Positions 42,957 through 50,217 of a stretch of 64,000 nucleotides of DNA are shown one piece after another. The stretch lies in the NCBI RefSeq assembly GCF_003987225.1, contig NZ_PIPX01000001.1:1798001-1862000 (forward strand). The letters run 5' to 3'. The stretch's first letter is position 1. Every line of letters starts with the position of its first letter. Source of the stretch: Pseudidiomarina homiensis (GTDB lineage: Bacteria > Pseudomonadota > Gammaproteobacteria > Enterobacterales > Alteromonadaceae). The position numbers and the translations under genes were made by a program. The notes under the pieces were generated by a model, which was not told where the DNA came from, made no database searches, and saw only the letters and a program-made list of their open reading frames with translations.

Positions 42957-43270
42957 CAGAACTTCCTTACGCTATCGCTAAATGTACCGCCTGATTCAAC
43001 CTTTTCGTTGTAGGCTTTAATAGCCTTGGCATTGTCTTTTAGCCATTGCTCGCGTTCGTCATTCAGTTTTCGAAAAATGGCTCGGTAATTGTATGTCGCA
43101 GTGCCACTAGCGACGCCTTCGCCTAAGACCATGCGATCGCGCTCTTCCTCTAACTTACGTAAACCTGCTCGCACGACTTCGCTTGCAGACGCATAGCGGC
43201 CGCTAGCGACAAGTTCATCGACAAATTGATCAAAGTGGTGCCCTAGACTGATGCTCGTGTTCTTTGCCAT
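42956..43270 (-). CDS. Hybrid antitoxin: ParD-like N-terminus, CcdA-like C-terminus
   Basis: 104 residues from ATG 43270; an upstream in-frame start would add 14 residues that resemble nothing. Residues 1-46 match the ParD ribbon-helix-helix antitoxin: 'KNTSISLGHHFDQFVDELVA' then 'SGRYASASEVVRAGLRKLEE'. Residues 70-104 resemble the CcdA toxin-wrapping tail: W at 76, N at 80, 'NEKVESGGTFSDSVRKF' compared with the F-plasmid tail pattern W-K-x-x-N...G-S-F-A-D-x-x-R-x-W. The middle (47-69) is a linker. The toxin is CcdB-like rather than ParE-like, so the DNA-binding module appears to have been exchanged. A 25-bp palindrome lies upstream. Confidence 0.8.
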   Translation of the reverse strand: MAKNTSISLGHHFDQFVDELVASGRYASASEVVRAGLRKLEEERDRMVLGEGVASGTATYNYRAIFRKLNDEREQWLKDNAKAIKAYNEKVESGGTFSDSVRKF

Positions 43271-43306
43271 ATTTGCCTCGTTCGCTGAATAATTAATAGC
43301 ATTTAA

Positions 43307-43331
43307 TACCAATAATTAATATATATTGGTA
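43307..43331. promoter_or_regulatory. Palindromic operator of the toxin-antitoxin operon
   Basis: Perfect 8-bp arms TACCAATA (43307-43314) and TATTGGTA (43324-43331) around a 9-bp A/T core, 36 bp upstream of the antitoxin start. Autorepression by an RHH antitoxin is the known pattern for such operons. The 43332-43469 remainder of this gap shows nothing recognisable. Confidence 0.65.
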
Positions 43332-43469
43332 TATCGACTCAATAAGGTCAAATTGAAAATGCCTAATAATCAGCAGTAAAAGGCTTCAAGTAGTCTGGAA
43401 AAACAATGACTAGAATGCTAGTTTCAAAGCGACAAATATGTAAATCAAATGTGAAAGGAATAGCAGTCA

Positions 43470-43781
43470 ATGAAAAGGCTTTCGTACATAGCTCCGCACA
43501 AGGCTGGTGTGGTATGCGGAATGGTTGCAGCAGGAGTATCGGTTGTAATTTTGTTCCCGCTATCCATTTTAATGGCTGTTATTTCTGCTATTAGTGGCGC
43601 AGACGGTGGTGTCGCTGTCACGTTCGGGTTCTCCTTATTTAGCATAACGCTCGCCCCTTTGTTTTACGGTATTACCACGTACATCTTTGCGCTCATTGCG
43701 GCATGGATGTATAACCTTGTCGCGCAGAAAACCGGCGGCATTGCTTACCGTACGGAACAAGAACAGGAACAGAATGTTTAA
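43470..43781 (+). CDS. Small two-helix membrane protein (DUF3566-like pattern)
   Basis: 103 residues. Two long hydrophobic segments (about 12-41 and 48-84) and an acidic tail. The end of the second helix, 'ALIAAWMYNLVAQKTGGI', resembles a widespread small membrane protein family whose C-terminus reads LYNLxAxxxGGI. Function unknown. It is the first gene of a five-gene plus-strand run; AAAGGAA precedes its ATG and its end overlaps the next start by 8 nt. Confidence 0.7.
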   Translation: MKRLSYIAPHKAGVVCGMVAAGVSVVILFPLSILMAVISAISGADGGVAVTFGFSLFSITLAPLFYGITTYIFALIAAWMYNLVAQKTGGIAYRTEQEQEQNV

Positions 43782-44040
43782 GTTTTTATGGAACGCCGGC
43801 GCCACCACCAATTGGCAAACGGATATTGTGGTCGCTGATTTACAAGATACCGATGAACGCGAGCTCTTGGTAAGCCTCGATGGTCACCCTAAGGGCCTCA
43901 GTTATGTCATTGACTGGTCCAGTGATGAGCGTGTGGAGGTCACAGGCTTCGACTTCAACAATTTACTTAGCTTTAAAAGTACCCAACGTGTTGGCGATCT
44001 GGTAGAAGCCGAAATTCGCCCAGGATTAGTTAGCCAATGA
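43774..44040 (+). CDS. Unknown 88-residue protein of the half-MreB operon
   Basis: 88 residues from ATG 43774 (a longer in-frame start would be antiparallel to no ribosome site and lies inside the previous gene). No family was recognised. It is acidic, with a short N-terminal hydrophobic start 'MFKFLWNAGATT' but no clear membrane span, and looks like a small beta-rich domain ('ELLVSLDGHPKGLSYVIDWS'). It is overlapped by its neighbours on both sides (8 nt and 4 nt). Confidence 0.6.
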   Translation: MFKFLWNAGATTNWQTDIVVADLQDTDERELLVSLDGHPKGLSYVIDWSSDERVEVTGFDFNNLLSFKSTQRVGDLVEAEIRPGLVSQ

Positions 44041-44519
44041 TATTCAAAGCACTACGCAGCCTATTCTCGTTTGATGTTGTGGTCGAATTAAGTCAGCAAC
44101 GCATCACTATGCGGCGCTTCGACAATCACGAAGGTTTTGAATACGAGCCATGGATTGCCATATCTAATGAAAACAACAAAGAGAAGATTAAAGCGATTGG
44201 TAAAGCTGCACGCGAAATGACAGATCCGAACCTAAAGATTGAGAATCCATTCCTACATACGCGTAGCTTTGTCGCGGACTTTTTGTTGGCAGAAAAGGTA
44301 TTACAGTACGGCATTTTCGAGATTCATAAGTCAAAAATTCGGCCGTCACCGCGTGTTGTGATGCACCAGCTAGAGAAAACCGAAGGTGGTTTGACGGGTA
44401 TTGAAGATCGTGTGTTACGTGAATTGGCGTTGGGCGCTGGCGCCCGCGAGGTCGTTGTTCATATTGGCGCCAAAGTAAATACGCGCACGACCACATTTGA
44501 CGATTTAAAGAACGCCTAG
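44037..44519 (+). CDS. Truncated MreB-like protein (N-terminal actin-fold half only)
   Basis: 160 residues. The sequence aligns from end to end with the first ~150 residues of MreB: 'FKALRSLFSFDVVVEL' to the MreB start, 'FVADFLLAEKVLQYGI' to VIADFFVTEKMLQHFI, 'RPSPRVVM' to RPSPRVLV, and 'ELALGAGAREVVV' to ESAQGAGAREVFL. The phosphate-1 loop DLGTANT is replaced by 'ELSQQRI', and the protein stops before the phosphate-2 loop, so ATP binding is not expected. It is not a broken mreB: the frame is intact, both ends overlap or abut neighbours, and no remainder follows. Role unknown. Confidence 0.75.
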   Translation: MIFKALRSLFSFDVVVELSQQRITMRRFDNHEGFEYEPWIAISNENNKEKIKAIGKAAREMTDPNLKIENPFLHTRSFVADFLLAEKVLQYGIFEIHKSKIRPSPRVVMHQLEKTEGGLTGIEDRVLRELALGAGAREVVVHIGAKVNTRTTTFDDLKNA

Positions 44520-44528
44520 AGAAAGGTT

Positions 44529-44870
44529 ATGAAAAAGTATTTAGCTATTTTTATCATCGCCCTCGCCGGTCTTGTCGGTTGTAGCCAGCCCGTGCCAAAT
44601 GAAAAGCTCGATTACGTTGGTGAATGGCGAAGTCCAGAGATGTACCTGTTGATCTTAGCTGACGGCACTGTTGCTTATGAGCGGTTAAAAGATGGCGGCA
44701 AAGTGAGTATTAACGGACCAATGAAGAGCTTTAAGGGTAATGATTTTGAAGTTGGTATTGGTCTGTTCGCTACCACCTTTGAAGTGAGTCAACCGCCCTA
44801 CCTTGAAAACGGCAAATGGTACATGGTTGTCGATGGGGTTAAGTTGAAGAAGTCATTAGAAGAGCTTTAG
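44529..44870 (+). CDS. Small lipoprotein, unknown function
   Basis: 113 residues with signal sequence and lipobox 'LVGC' (Cys near residue 18). The mature part looks beta-rich: 'YVGEWRSPEMYLLILADGTV', 'FKGNDFEVGIGLFATTFEVS' and 'WYMVVDGVKLKK'. Similar short lipoproteins with a 'YVGxW...' start occur widely as hypotheticals. It follows the MreB-like gene by 9 nt. Confidence 0.7.
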   Translation: MKKYLAIFIIALAGLVGCSQPVPNEKLDYVGEWRSPEMYLLILADGTVAYERLKDGGKVSINGPMKSFKGNDFEVGIGLFATTFEVSQPPYLENGKWYMVVDGVKLKKSLEEL

Positions 44871-44881
44871 GTAATGATGCC

Positions 44882-45808
44882 ATGCGATTCGTCTTCGGGG
44901 TTATTTTAGTACTTACAACGGCGATCACTATTTGGCTGATGACGCTCAACTCGCCGTCACCCGATCCTGACGTTAGCGAGCTATCGACCAGTGTGGAGCT
45001 GTCACGTCACGAGCGGAATTCTAACGAGGAGAATACCGCACAGCCAGAACTTGCGAGGACAAATGACACCATTGAACATAAGGATTTGAGCTTGGTCGAA
45101 CAAGCCCTATTACGTTTTCCGCACATTTCGGCGCATGAACTCGAAGCTATTTTTGCTAATAATCCTGAGCTAAAAAAGATAAGAGTCGACTTTATCATCG
45201 CTCTGATAGAGAGGGGCGATATGGCGGCCGACGAGTTGATTACGAACTTCCGTTTTTGGGGACCCTATACGGTTGCACAGTCTGCTGCGGGCAATGCGCC
45301 TCACGATTTGACGCTCGATCAATTCAACAAACTCATAGAGCTAGGTGCCGACGTGAATGGTGAGAAACTTTGGCGTATCGTCATGGCTAAACAAACAAAT
45401 GGTAAAGTTCTGGATAAGTGGTACACCCATGCGGCGCTTGGGCCAGAAGTTCATAAGGAGTTATTTGGCAATGCGATCACTTTTGGTAATACCGCGCTCT
45501 ATGACTTTTTAACGAATGGGGTGGGTACGCAGTTGGTACTTAACGAGGAAGAGGACAAGTACATCTCCGAATTGACGAATGAGGTGAAGGGATCTTTAGA
45601 CGGATACGCGCAACTTAAGCAACAACTCGATGAAACAAGCGATGCTAAAAAGCATCTACAGCGGCAGAACCTCATCAATCGACTACAACGTTGGCACGGT
45701 CAAGCGCAAATACTGAAAGCTATGAGTGACGACGAAAGTGAGCGCGCCGAACTTGAACAAGTTGCGGCGCAGCTCAGCCAAAAACTCAAAGAGTTTGCAC
45801 AACATTAA
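44882..45808 (+). CDS. Membrane-anchored protein with degenerate ankyrin-like region
   Basis: 308 residues. One N-terminal anchor (about 3-20), then a charged spacer and a helical domain. 'LDQFNKLIELGADVNGEKLW' (about 141-160) has the ankyrin pattern of a helix followed by GADVN, and the next ~70 residues are consistent with further weak repeats. The C-terminus (about 225-308) is a charged coiled-coil-like region. It starts 11 nt after the lipoprotein. Its stop lies in the TTAA shared with the convergent gene. No known family was recognised. Confidence 0.6.
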   Translation: MRFVFGVILVLTTAITIWLMTLNSPSPDPDVSELSTSVELSRHERNSNEENTAQPELARTNDTIEHKDLSLVEQALLRFPHISAHELEAIFANNPELKKIRVDFIIALIERGDMAADELITNFRFWGPYTVAQSAAGNAPHDLTLDQFNKLIELGADVNGEKLWRIVMAKQTNGKVLDKWYTHAALGPEVHKELFGNAITFGNTALYDFLTNGVGTQLVLNEEEDKYISELTNEVKGSLDGYAQLKQQLDETSDAKKHLQRQNLINRLQRWHGQAQILKAMSDDESERAELEQVAAQLSQKLKEFAQH

Positions 45809-46446
45809 TAGCAACTCACGTTAGGATTCCACGGTGAGTATAATCCGGCTGGGTTATTCTCAAATAGCCAGATATGCAGCGCATAATGTGGCGGAAAGCC
45901 ATGAGCTTCGTCGACCCAGGTGGTTTCTGGGTTGTCATGCAGGTAGTAAAAGTCCTGTCCGCCGAACTGCGGCACATTATTCCAATATTCACCGTTATCC
46001 GAGGGAATAAGATGCGCGAACACCAATTCTTCCACGGCCGCTAACGACAAGTTATTTCGGCAAGCCTCATTGCTCAGTACTTCGCCGGTAGAATAGGTGC
46101 AGCTGGGCATGTCTTCTTTGGGTATGTACACCAGCACATTAGGATTCTCAAAATCGACGTCGGGCTCGCCAAAGCCCGCCAGTTGCACGAAATGAATTCC
46201 CATTGCGCCAAGTTGGCTGGGGTGTCCACCACCTGTTGCTGTCGAGCAGCCTGCGCCCATATCGACCGAGCTAATGTAGCCCGCTTGCAGAGCGACCTCG
46301 ACGTCGCGGTATTGATTGGTTGCAGCGATCACGCGGGCAAGCTCTGCGCTTTTGCCTTGTTGCGCACCATCGCCGGAAGTCTGAGCCACGCTACTGGTTG
46401 GCATCGTTGCAGCCATAGCAATTGCCAAGGGTAGGATAAGTTTCAT
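45805..46446 (-). CDS. Secreted protein of unknown function (MGIHFV/NPAGLYSPWNP family)
   Basis: 213 residues, signal peptide about 1-21 (cleavage after 'TSSVA'). A conserved set of blocks is visible: 'AATNQYRDVEVALQAGYISS', 'LGAMGIHFVQLAGFGEPDVD', 'LLVYIPKE'-like 'VLVYIPKEDMPS' and the C-terminal 'HYALHIWLFENNPAGLYSPW' then 'NPNVSC'. These recur in a family of bacterial secreted hypotheticals, from memory. Four cysteines suggest a periplasmic, disulfide-bonded fold. Repeats of TGACA lie in its upstream region. Confidence 0.65.
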   Translation of the reverse strand: MKLILPLAIAMAATMPTSSVAQTSGDGAQQGKSAELARVIAATNQYRDVEVALQAGYISSVDMGAGCSTATGGGHPSQLGAMGIHFVQLAGFGEPDVDFENPNVLVYIPKEDMPSCTYSTGEVLSNEACRNNLSLAAVEELVFAHLIPSDNGEYWNNVPQFGGQDFYYLHDNPETTWVDEAHGFPPHYALHIWLFENNPAGLYSPWNPNVSCY

Positions 46447-46657
46447 GCGTATTCCTCCTTTCTGTTAGGACATAACAGCTTCCGAAGAAACATAATTAGT
46501 GACACTGCACGGAAACTAATGACATAGTATATGACACTAAGGCATATATTGCGCAATTTTATTTCTGGAAATGACTCAAGCTGCGAATTTTTCGAAGAAA
46601 AAAGTCGCTGCCGGAGCAAAGTGGAATGTTCATCTACGAGGGTTGGCCGTTAACGTG

Positions 46658-47227
46658 CTAGTGCTGTGCTGCTAGATAATCCAGGCTTTGCTTCAGTACC
46701 AACTGCGCACACTGAATTGACATGTCCAGATCGAACTCAAAAGACATTCGGTAGTAGTGCCAACTGCTTGCACTCATTACGTAGCGTAGATTAGCAGCGG
46801 TCATTGTAATGTCGCGTTCATTTGCCTTTGGAAAGCTCTGTGCCAATAAAATAGTTAACGATCGAAGTCGCTGCTTAGCTGTGGTTGCAAGTACTCGGGG
46901 CAAGAGGTCGGCACTCAGTAGAACCTCTACCTTGCGCGGCTGTGCGTCCAATTTGTTGAAAAGGGTGGCAACATAGTTTGGCAATGCATCAATTGATGAG
47001 GGGATATCGGGGAGCCCTAGTTCGCTGTAGAGTCGCTCAGTTAAGGCATCAAGAAAAGCATCACGGGAGGTAAAGTGTCGAAACATGGTGCGCTGTGAGA
47101 TATCAGCATGTGCGGAAACCATTTTGAAACTTAACTCGCTGATATCATGCGTTTCAATTAACTCGCAGGCCGCATCGAGTAAAAGTTTAACGGTAAACGC
47201 AGCCTTTTTCTCTAATAGAGCACTCAT
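46658..47227 (-). CDS. TetR/AcrR family transcriptional regulator
   Basis: 189 residues from ATG 47227 (a start 18 nt earlier is possible). The N-terminal helix-turn-helix is clear: 'LLLDAACELIETHDISELSF', then 'VSAHADISQRTMFRHFTSRD', which contains the family's recognition helix and the F/Y-RHF motif. The C-terminal ligand domain is unassigned. It diverges from the cupin gene with about 95 bp between them, so regulation of that gene is likely. Confidence 0.88.
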   Translation of the reverse strand: MSALLEKKAAFTVKLLLDAACELIETHDISELSFKMVSAHADISQRTMFRHFTSRDAFLDALTERLYSELGLPDIPSSIDALPNYVATLFNKLDAQPRKVEVLLSADLLPRVLATTAKQRLRSLTILLAQSFPKANERDITMTAANLRYVMSASSWHYYRMSFEFDLDMSIQCAQLVLKQSLDYLAAQH

Positions 47228-47252
47228 AAACACCTTTAATGTCATTATGTAT

Positions 47253-47263
47253 GTCAGTTTGAC
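47253..47263. promoter_or_regulatory. Candidate TetR operator
   Basis: Inverted repeat GTCA-GTT-TGAC in the TetR/cupin intergenic region, 26 bp upstream of the regulator start. The arms are only 4 bp, so this is a weak call. Confidence 0.35.
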
Positions 47264-47322
47264 TTATCGTAGGGCATTTTCTACATTTAAGCCACCGCTA
47301 TTTACGTGGGGAGAGAAATTCA

Positions 47323-47766
47323 ATGTCTACGCGTTCTGTGATTATGCATGATAACCAAGGTGAGTGGCTAAATGTATTAGGTATGCGAGTGAAGTTTCTT
47401 TGTACGAGTGAAGACACTCAGGGCCGTTATTCAAGCTTACTTAATACGGTGCCCAAAGGTTTAGGTGCTCCGCCTCATAAACATCCCTGGGATGAGGCAT
47501 TTTACGTACTCAAAGGTGAGGTAGAGCTGCAAATTGGCGACGAACGACACCATTTAGCTGCAGGCGGGTATGTGCTTGTTCCCGCGAATACGGTGCACGC
47601 CTTTAAAGGGTTGTCGGACGAAGAAGGTTTGTTAATTGCATTCGAATCTCCGAGCCATTCACATCTCTTCTTCAAAGAAATTAACGACACCATTCAAGCG
47701 ATGCCAGACGATCTTGATAAAGTATTGGCTATTGGCGAACGACATCAGGTAACAATGGTGAATTAA
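47323..47766 (+). CDS. Cupin-domain protein
   Basis: 147 residues, single cupin beta-barrel. Motif 1 appears as 'PPHKHPWDEAFYVLKGEVEL' (metal ligands His, His, Glu) and motif 2 as 'YVLVPANTVHAFKGLSDEEG'. Such proteins can bind small metabolites or act as dioxygenases or isomerases; the substrate cannot be deduced. It is divergent from a TetR-type regulator. Confidence 0.8.
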   Translation: MSTRSVIMHDNQGEWLNVLGMRVKFLCTSEDTQGRYSSLLNTVPKGLGAPPHKHPWDEAFYVLKGEVELQIGDERHHLAAGGYVLVPANTVHAFKGLSDEEGLLIAFESPSHSHLFFKEINDTIQAMPDDLDKVLAIGERHQVTMVN

Positions 47767-47827
47767 AACAAAATGTTATAGGGTTGTTGTTAGCGTTAGC
47801 CGCATAAATCAATAGAGGAAGTTAAAA

Positions 47828-48163
47828 ATGCAACGAAGACAATGGATATGGATGGTTGGACTGCTGTGCGGTTCAGCGTTGGCACAAGATTACAATGTAG
47901 CTGTTGAGGTTATTGATAAGGATGAAGTCATTGCTTCACCAACGCTGATCGTGAAAGAAGGTGAAGAAGCCGCGGTATCCGTTTCAAACACCTTTGATTT
48001 GAGTATGACGGTACGCAAACAAGATGCGTTCTACGCAGTGACAACGCGTTTAAAGACCAATCAAAGTGATATTTCCCCGAGTCTACTCATAAAGCCGAAT
48101 GAGCCAGCGTCAGTCATGATTGGCTCTACGGGACTACGTTTAACGATTACAGATCAGGACTAA
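47828..48163 (+). CDS. Small periplasmic protein, unknown function
   Basis: 111 residues with a signal peptide (about 1-19, cleavage 'GSALA-QDYNV'). The mature protein looks like a small beta-sandwich: 'VAVEVIDKDEVIASPTLIVK' and 'SLLIKPNEPASVMIGSTGLR'. No family was recognised. A ribosome site GAGGAAG lies upstream of the ATG. Confidence 0.6.
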   Translation: MQRRQWIWMVGLLCGSALAQDYNVAVEVIDKDEVIASPTLIVKEGEEAAVSVSNTFDLSMTVRKQDAFYAVTTRLKTNQSDISPSLLIKPNEPASVMIGSTGLRLTITDQD

Positions 48164-48164
48164 T

Positions 48165-48269
48165 ATGCGTTTACTTATTGGGATTGTACTTGCGCTTGCG
48201 GCGACGCTATTGCGACGAACAAGAACAAAATTAGCGCAAAAATTACAAGAGTTTGGTTCAAGTCGTTAA
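48165..48269 (+). CDS. Candidate 34-residue membrane peptide
   Basis: Starts one base after the previous stop, with AGGA 6 nt upstream of its ATG. The product has one hydrophobic helix ('LLIGIVLALAATLL') and a basic tail, a layout common for small membrane proteins. No family or conservation is known to me, so it may be a chance ORF. Confidence 0.4.
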   Translation: MRLLIGIVLALAATLLRRTRTKLAQKLQEFGSSR

Positions 48270-48367
48270 AACGTAAAGAGCTCGTCAACACCTACCAAAA
48301 TTCAACTTCTTTGCTATGTTTAAGAGTGAGTTATCTCAATCACCTATAGCAACAGAAGGAAATTCCA

Positions 48368-48613
48368 ATGAGCTTTTTATGGTTTTTATTGGTAGGTCTT
48401 ATCGCTGGCTGGTTAGCAGGAACGCTGGTTAAAGGCGGTGGTTTCGGCATTTTGGGCAACATTGTTATCGGCATTATAGGTGCCATGTTGGGCGGTTTCT
48501 TGTTCGGCTTACTCGGCCTCTCAAGTAATGGTGGGCTGATTGGTAGTATTGTTGTAGCCACTATTGGCGCTATTGTTTTACTCGTCATTGTACGCGCGTT
48601 GAAAAAAGCTTAG
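48368..48613 (+). CDS. GlsB/YeaQ/YmgE family stress response membrane protein
   Basis: 81 residues, three glycine-rich membrane helices. 'GLIAGWLAGTLVKGGGFGIL' followed by 'GNIVIGIIGAMLGGFLF' is the hallmark of this transglycosylase-associated-named family. Members are small inner-membrane proteins linked to stress or membrane integrity; mechanism unknown. Confidence 0.9.
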   Translation: MSFLWFLLVGLIAGWLAGTLVKGGGFGILGNIVIGIIGAMLGGFLFGLLGLSSNGGLIGSIVVATIGAIVLLVIVRALKKA

Positions 48614-48667
48614 CGCTCCTTCCTGTTTCGATTGCATTTGCCATGCCAGTCATTAACATGATTCGGC

Positions 48668-48919
48668 ATGGCTAAACCTCGCAAAAAACAACCGCTTCGT
48701 ACGGTTCAAATCAGCTGCAACAAGTGTCGAACGCCTTTATATAAATACCGCAAAGGCGGTAAAGGCGCACTGGTGAAGTGTTTTGTTGAACGTATTGTGG
48801 AAGATCACACAACCGAGGTCGGGATATGCCCTGGCTGCGGGCAGGAATTTGCCCGTGAAACAATGATCCGTGGTACGCCAGCCTATAAAATAGTTGGCGG
48901 TAAAGTGATGGTGAAATAA
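48668..48919 (+). CDS. Zinc-ribbon protein, unknown function
   Basis: 83 residues, very basic (start 'MAKPRKKQPLRTVQ'). Two CxxC knuckles, C17-x-x-C20 and C54-x-x-C57, form a zinc ribbon split by a 33-residue spacer. The basic charge suggests nucleic-acid binding, but nothing shows it directly. Its stop shares one base with the next gene's start. Confidence 0.75.
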   Translation: MAKPRKKQPLRTVQISCNKCRTPLYKYRKGGKGALVKCFVERIVEDHTTEVGICPGCGQEFARETMIRGTPAYKIVGGKVMVK

Positions 48920-49524
48920 TGAAGATCAAATTGGCGATTTTGGCCGCACTCGTAGTGGCAGCGATTTGGGCAGTGCTTGCCAATAAACCAGCTCAGCAAG
49001 GGCAAAGTGCTATTTTAAACCTTGAGTCTGAGCGCAACTTAGAGAGTCCGCAACCGCTGGCTTGTGTACAGCTCAGCGAGGTTACCGCCAAGCATAATCC
49101 AGTCGACCTGATCGCGGGTGTAGCGCAGTGCATCGAACAAGAAAACTACCTACAGGCCGCTGATCTTTATACGGTGGCGATGACTTATGGCTTTTACGAT
49201 ACCCTGCGCGTCAGCGACCAAACGGCGCACCAAGCGCTGATGGTGGTTCGCATGAACGCATTCACCAAGGCTCAACAAAGTGAACTGGTGAAGTTGCAAG
49301 AGGCAATTGCTACGCGCATAGAAGCACCAGAACTGTGCGGGCAGCTACAAAGTTTGGGTGCGCCGCAATACCACCCTGATTACATGATTAAGCACGGTAT
49401 GGAAGCTTTTAGTGCAATGCCTGAAGAGAAAGGCGGCTTGATTGCCGACTTTGATGGCCCAGCCGCATGGCAGCATGCACTGCAAACTGTACCTAAGTGC
49501 GTTTCTGAAGCTGCTACAGACTAA
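48919..49524 (+). CDS. Membrane-anchored periplasmic protein, unknown function
   Basis: 201 residues with an N-terminal anchor (about 4-22). The rest is helical with four cysteines; no family was recognised. The region 'IAGVAQCIEQENYLQAADLY' looks TPR-like. It overlaps the zinc-ribbon gene by one base, so the two are probably translated together, and it shares a CTAA stop overlap with the convergent transporter gene. Confidence 0.6.
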   Translation: MKIKLAILAALVVAAIWAVLANKPAQQGQSAILNLESERNLESPQPLACVQLSEVTAKHNPVDLIAGVAQCIEQENYLQAADLYTVAMTYGFYDTLRVSDQTAHQALMVVRMNAFTKAQQSELVKLQEAIATRIEAPELCGQLQSLGAPQYHPDYMIKHGMEAFSAMPEEKGGLIADFDGPAAWQHALQTVPKCVSEAATD

Positions 49525-50156
49525 CCGCAGCAGTCTTCGATTTTGTCAGCTTCGCCACGGCGTACTTGCAGGGCGTTGCGCACAATCCCAATGGCTGAGA
49601 CGATAACGATTGCGGCGATAACGAGCGCAATAAGTAAGTCTGGCCAAGCGGCATTTTGTGAACTGACCAGCAGCGCAGAGAAGATGACACCAGTATTTAA
49701 AAGCATGTCGTTGCGGGAGCAGATCCAACTTGCGCGGATATTGATGTCGCCATTGCGGAAGCGATAGAGCATTGCAAAGCAGATCACGTTTACCACCAAA
49801 GCGAGAAGTGCCACTGACAGCATAACATCTGCGCTGGGCGCGCTGCCAAATAGAAAACGTTTAATCACATCGAGTACGACCAATGTCGCCAGCACGAGTT
49901 GTAAGCTGCCGTTCAACAAGGCTGCATTGGCTTTGTGTTTTAAGGTTTTGCCAACGGCATAAAGACTTGCCGAATAAACGAGGGCGTCGGCCAGCATATC
50001 CAGTGAGTCAGCAATCAAGCCACTCGATTGCCCTATCCAGCCAGCAATGAACTCGACGAAAAACATCACCGCATTCAGAATTAATACGGTCCAAAGTAGC
50101 TTGCGTTGGGCGCTGTCAATTTGTGCTTGGCTATCAATGCCGCAGCAACTGCTCAT
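49521..50156 (-). CDS. Short CDF-like cation transporter with Cys-rich termini
   Basis: 211 residues from ATG 50156 ('MSSCCG'). Six hydrophobic segments and no C-terminal cytoplasmic metal-binding domain, unlike YiiP (about 300 residues). The metal-site Asp pair lies in TM2, 'IADSLDMLADAL' (D53, D57), and in TM5 'WICSRND' has Cys146 where HxxxD is usual, with D150. Both ends bear 'CCG' (residues 4-6 and 209-211), possible soft-metal ligands. I recall a subfamily with this CSRND motif annotated as cation transporter. Confidence 0.78.
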   Translation of the reverse strand: MSSCCGIDSQAQIDSAQRKLLWTVLILNAVMFFVEFIAGWIGQSSGLIADSLDMLADALVYSASLYAVGKTLKHKANAALLNGSLQLVLATLVVLDVIKRFLFGSAPSADVMLSVALLALVVNVICFAMLYRFRNGDINIRASWICSRNDMLLNTGVIFSALLVSSQNAAWPDLLIALVIAAIVIVSAIGIVRNALQVRRGEADKIEDCCG

Positions 50157-50217
50157 GGTTATTTCCAAATAAATGCTAAGGTAACTGTGAGCGCTATTTT
50201 AACAGGAAAGCATTGTC

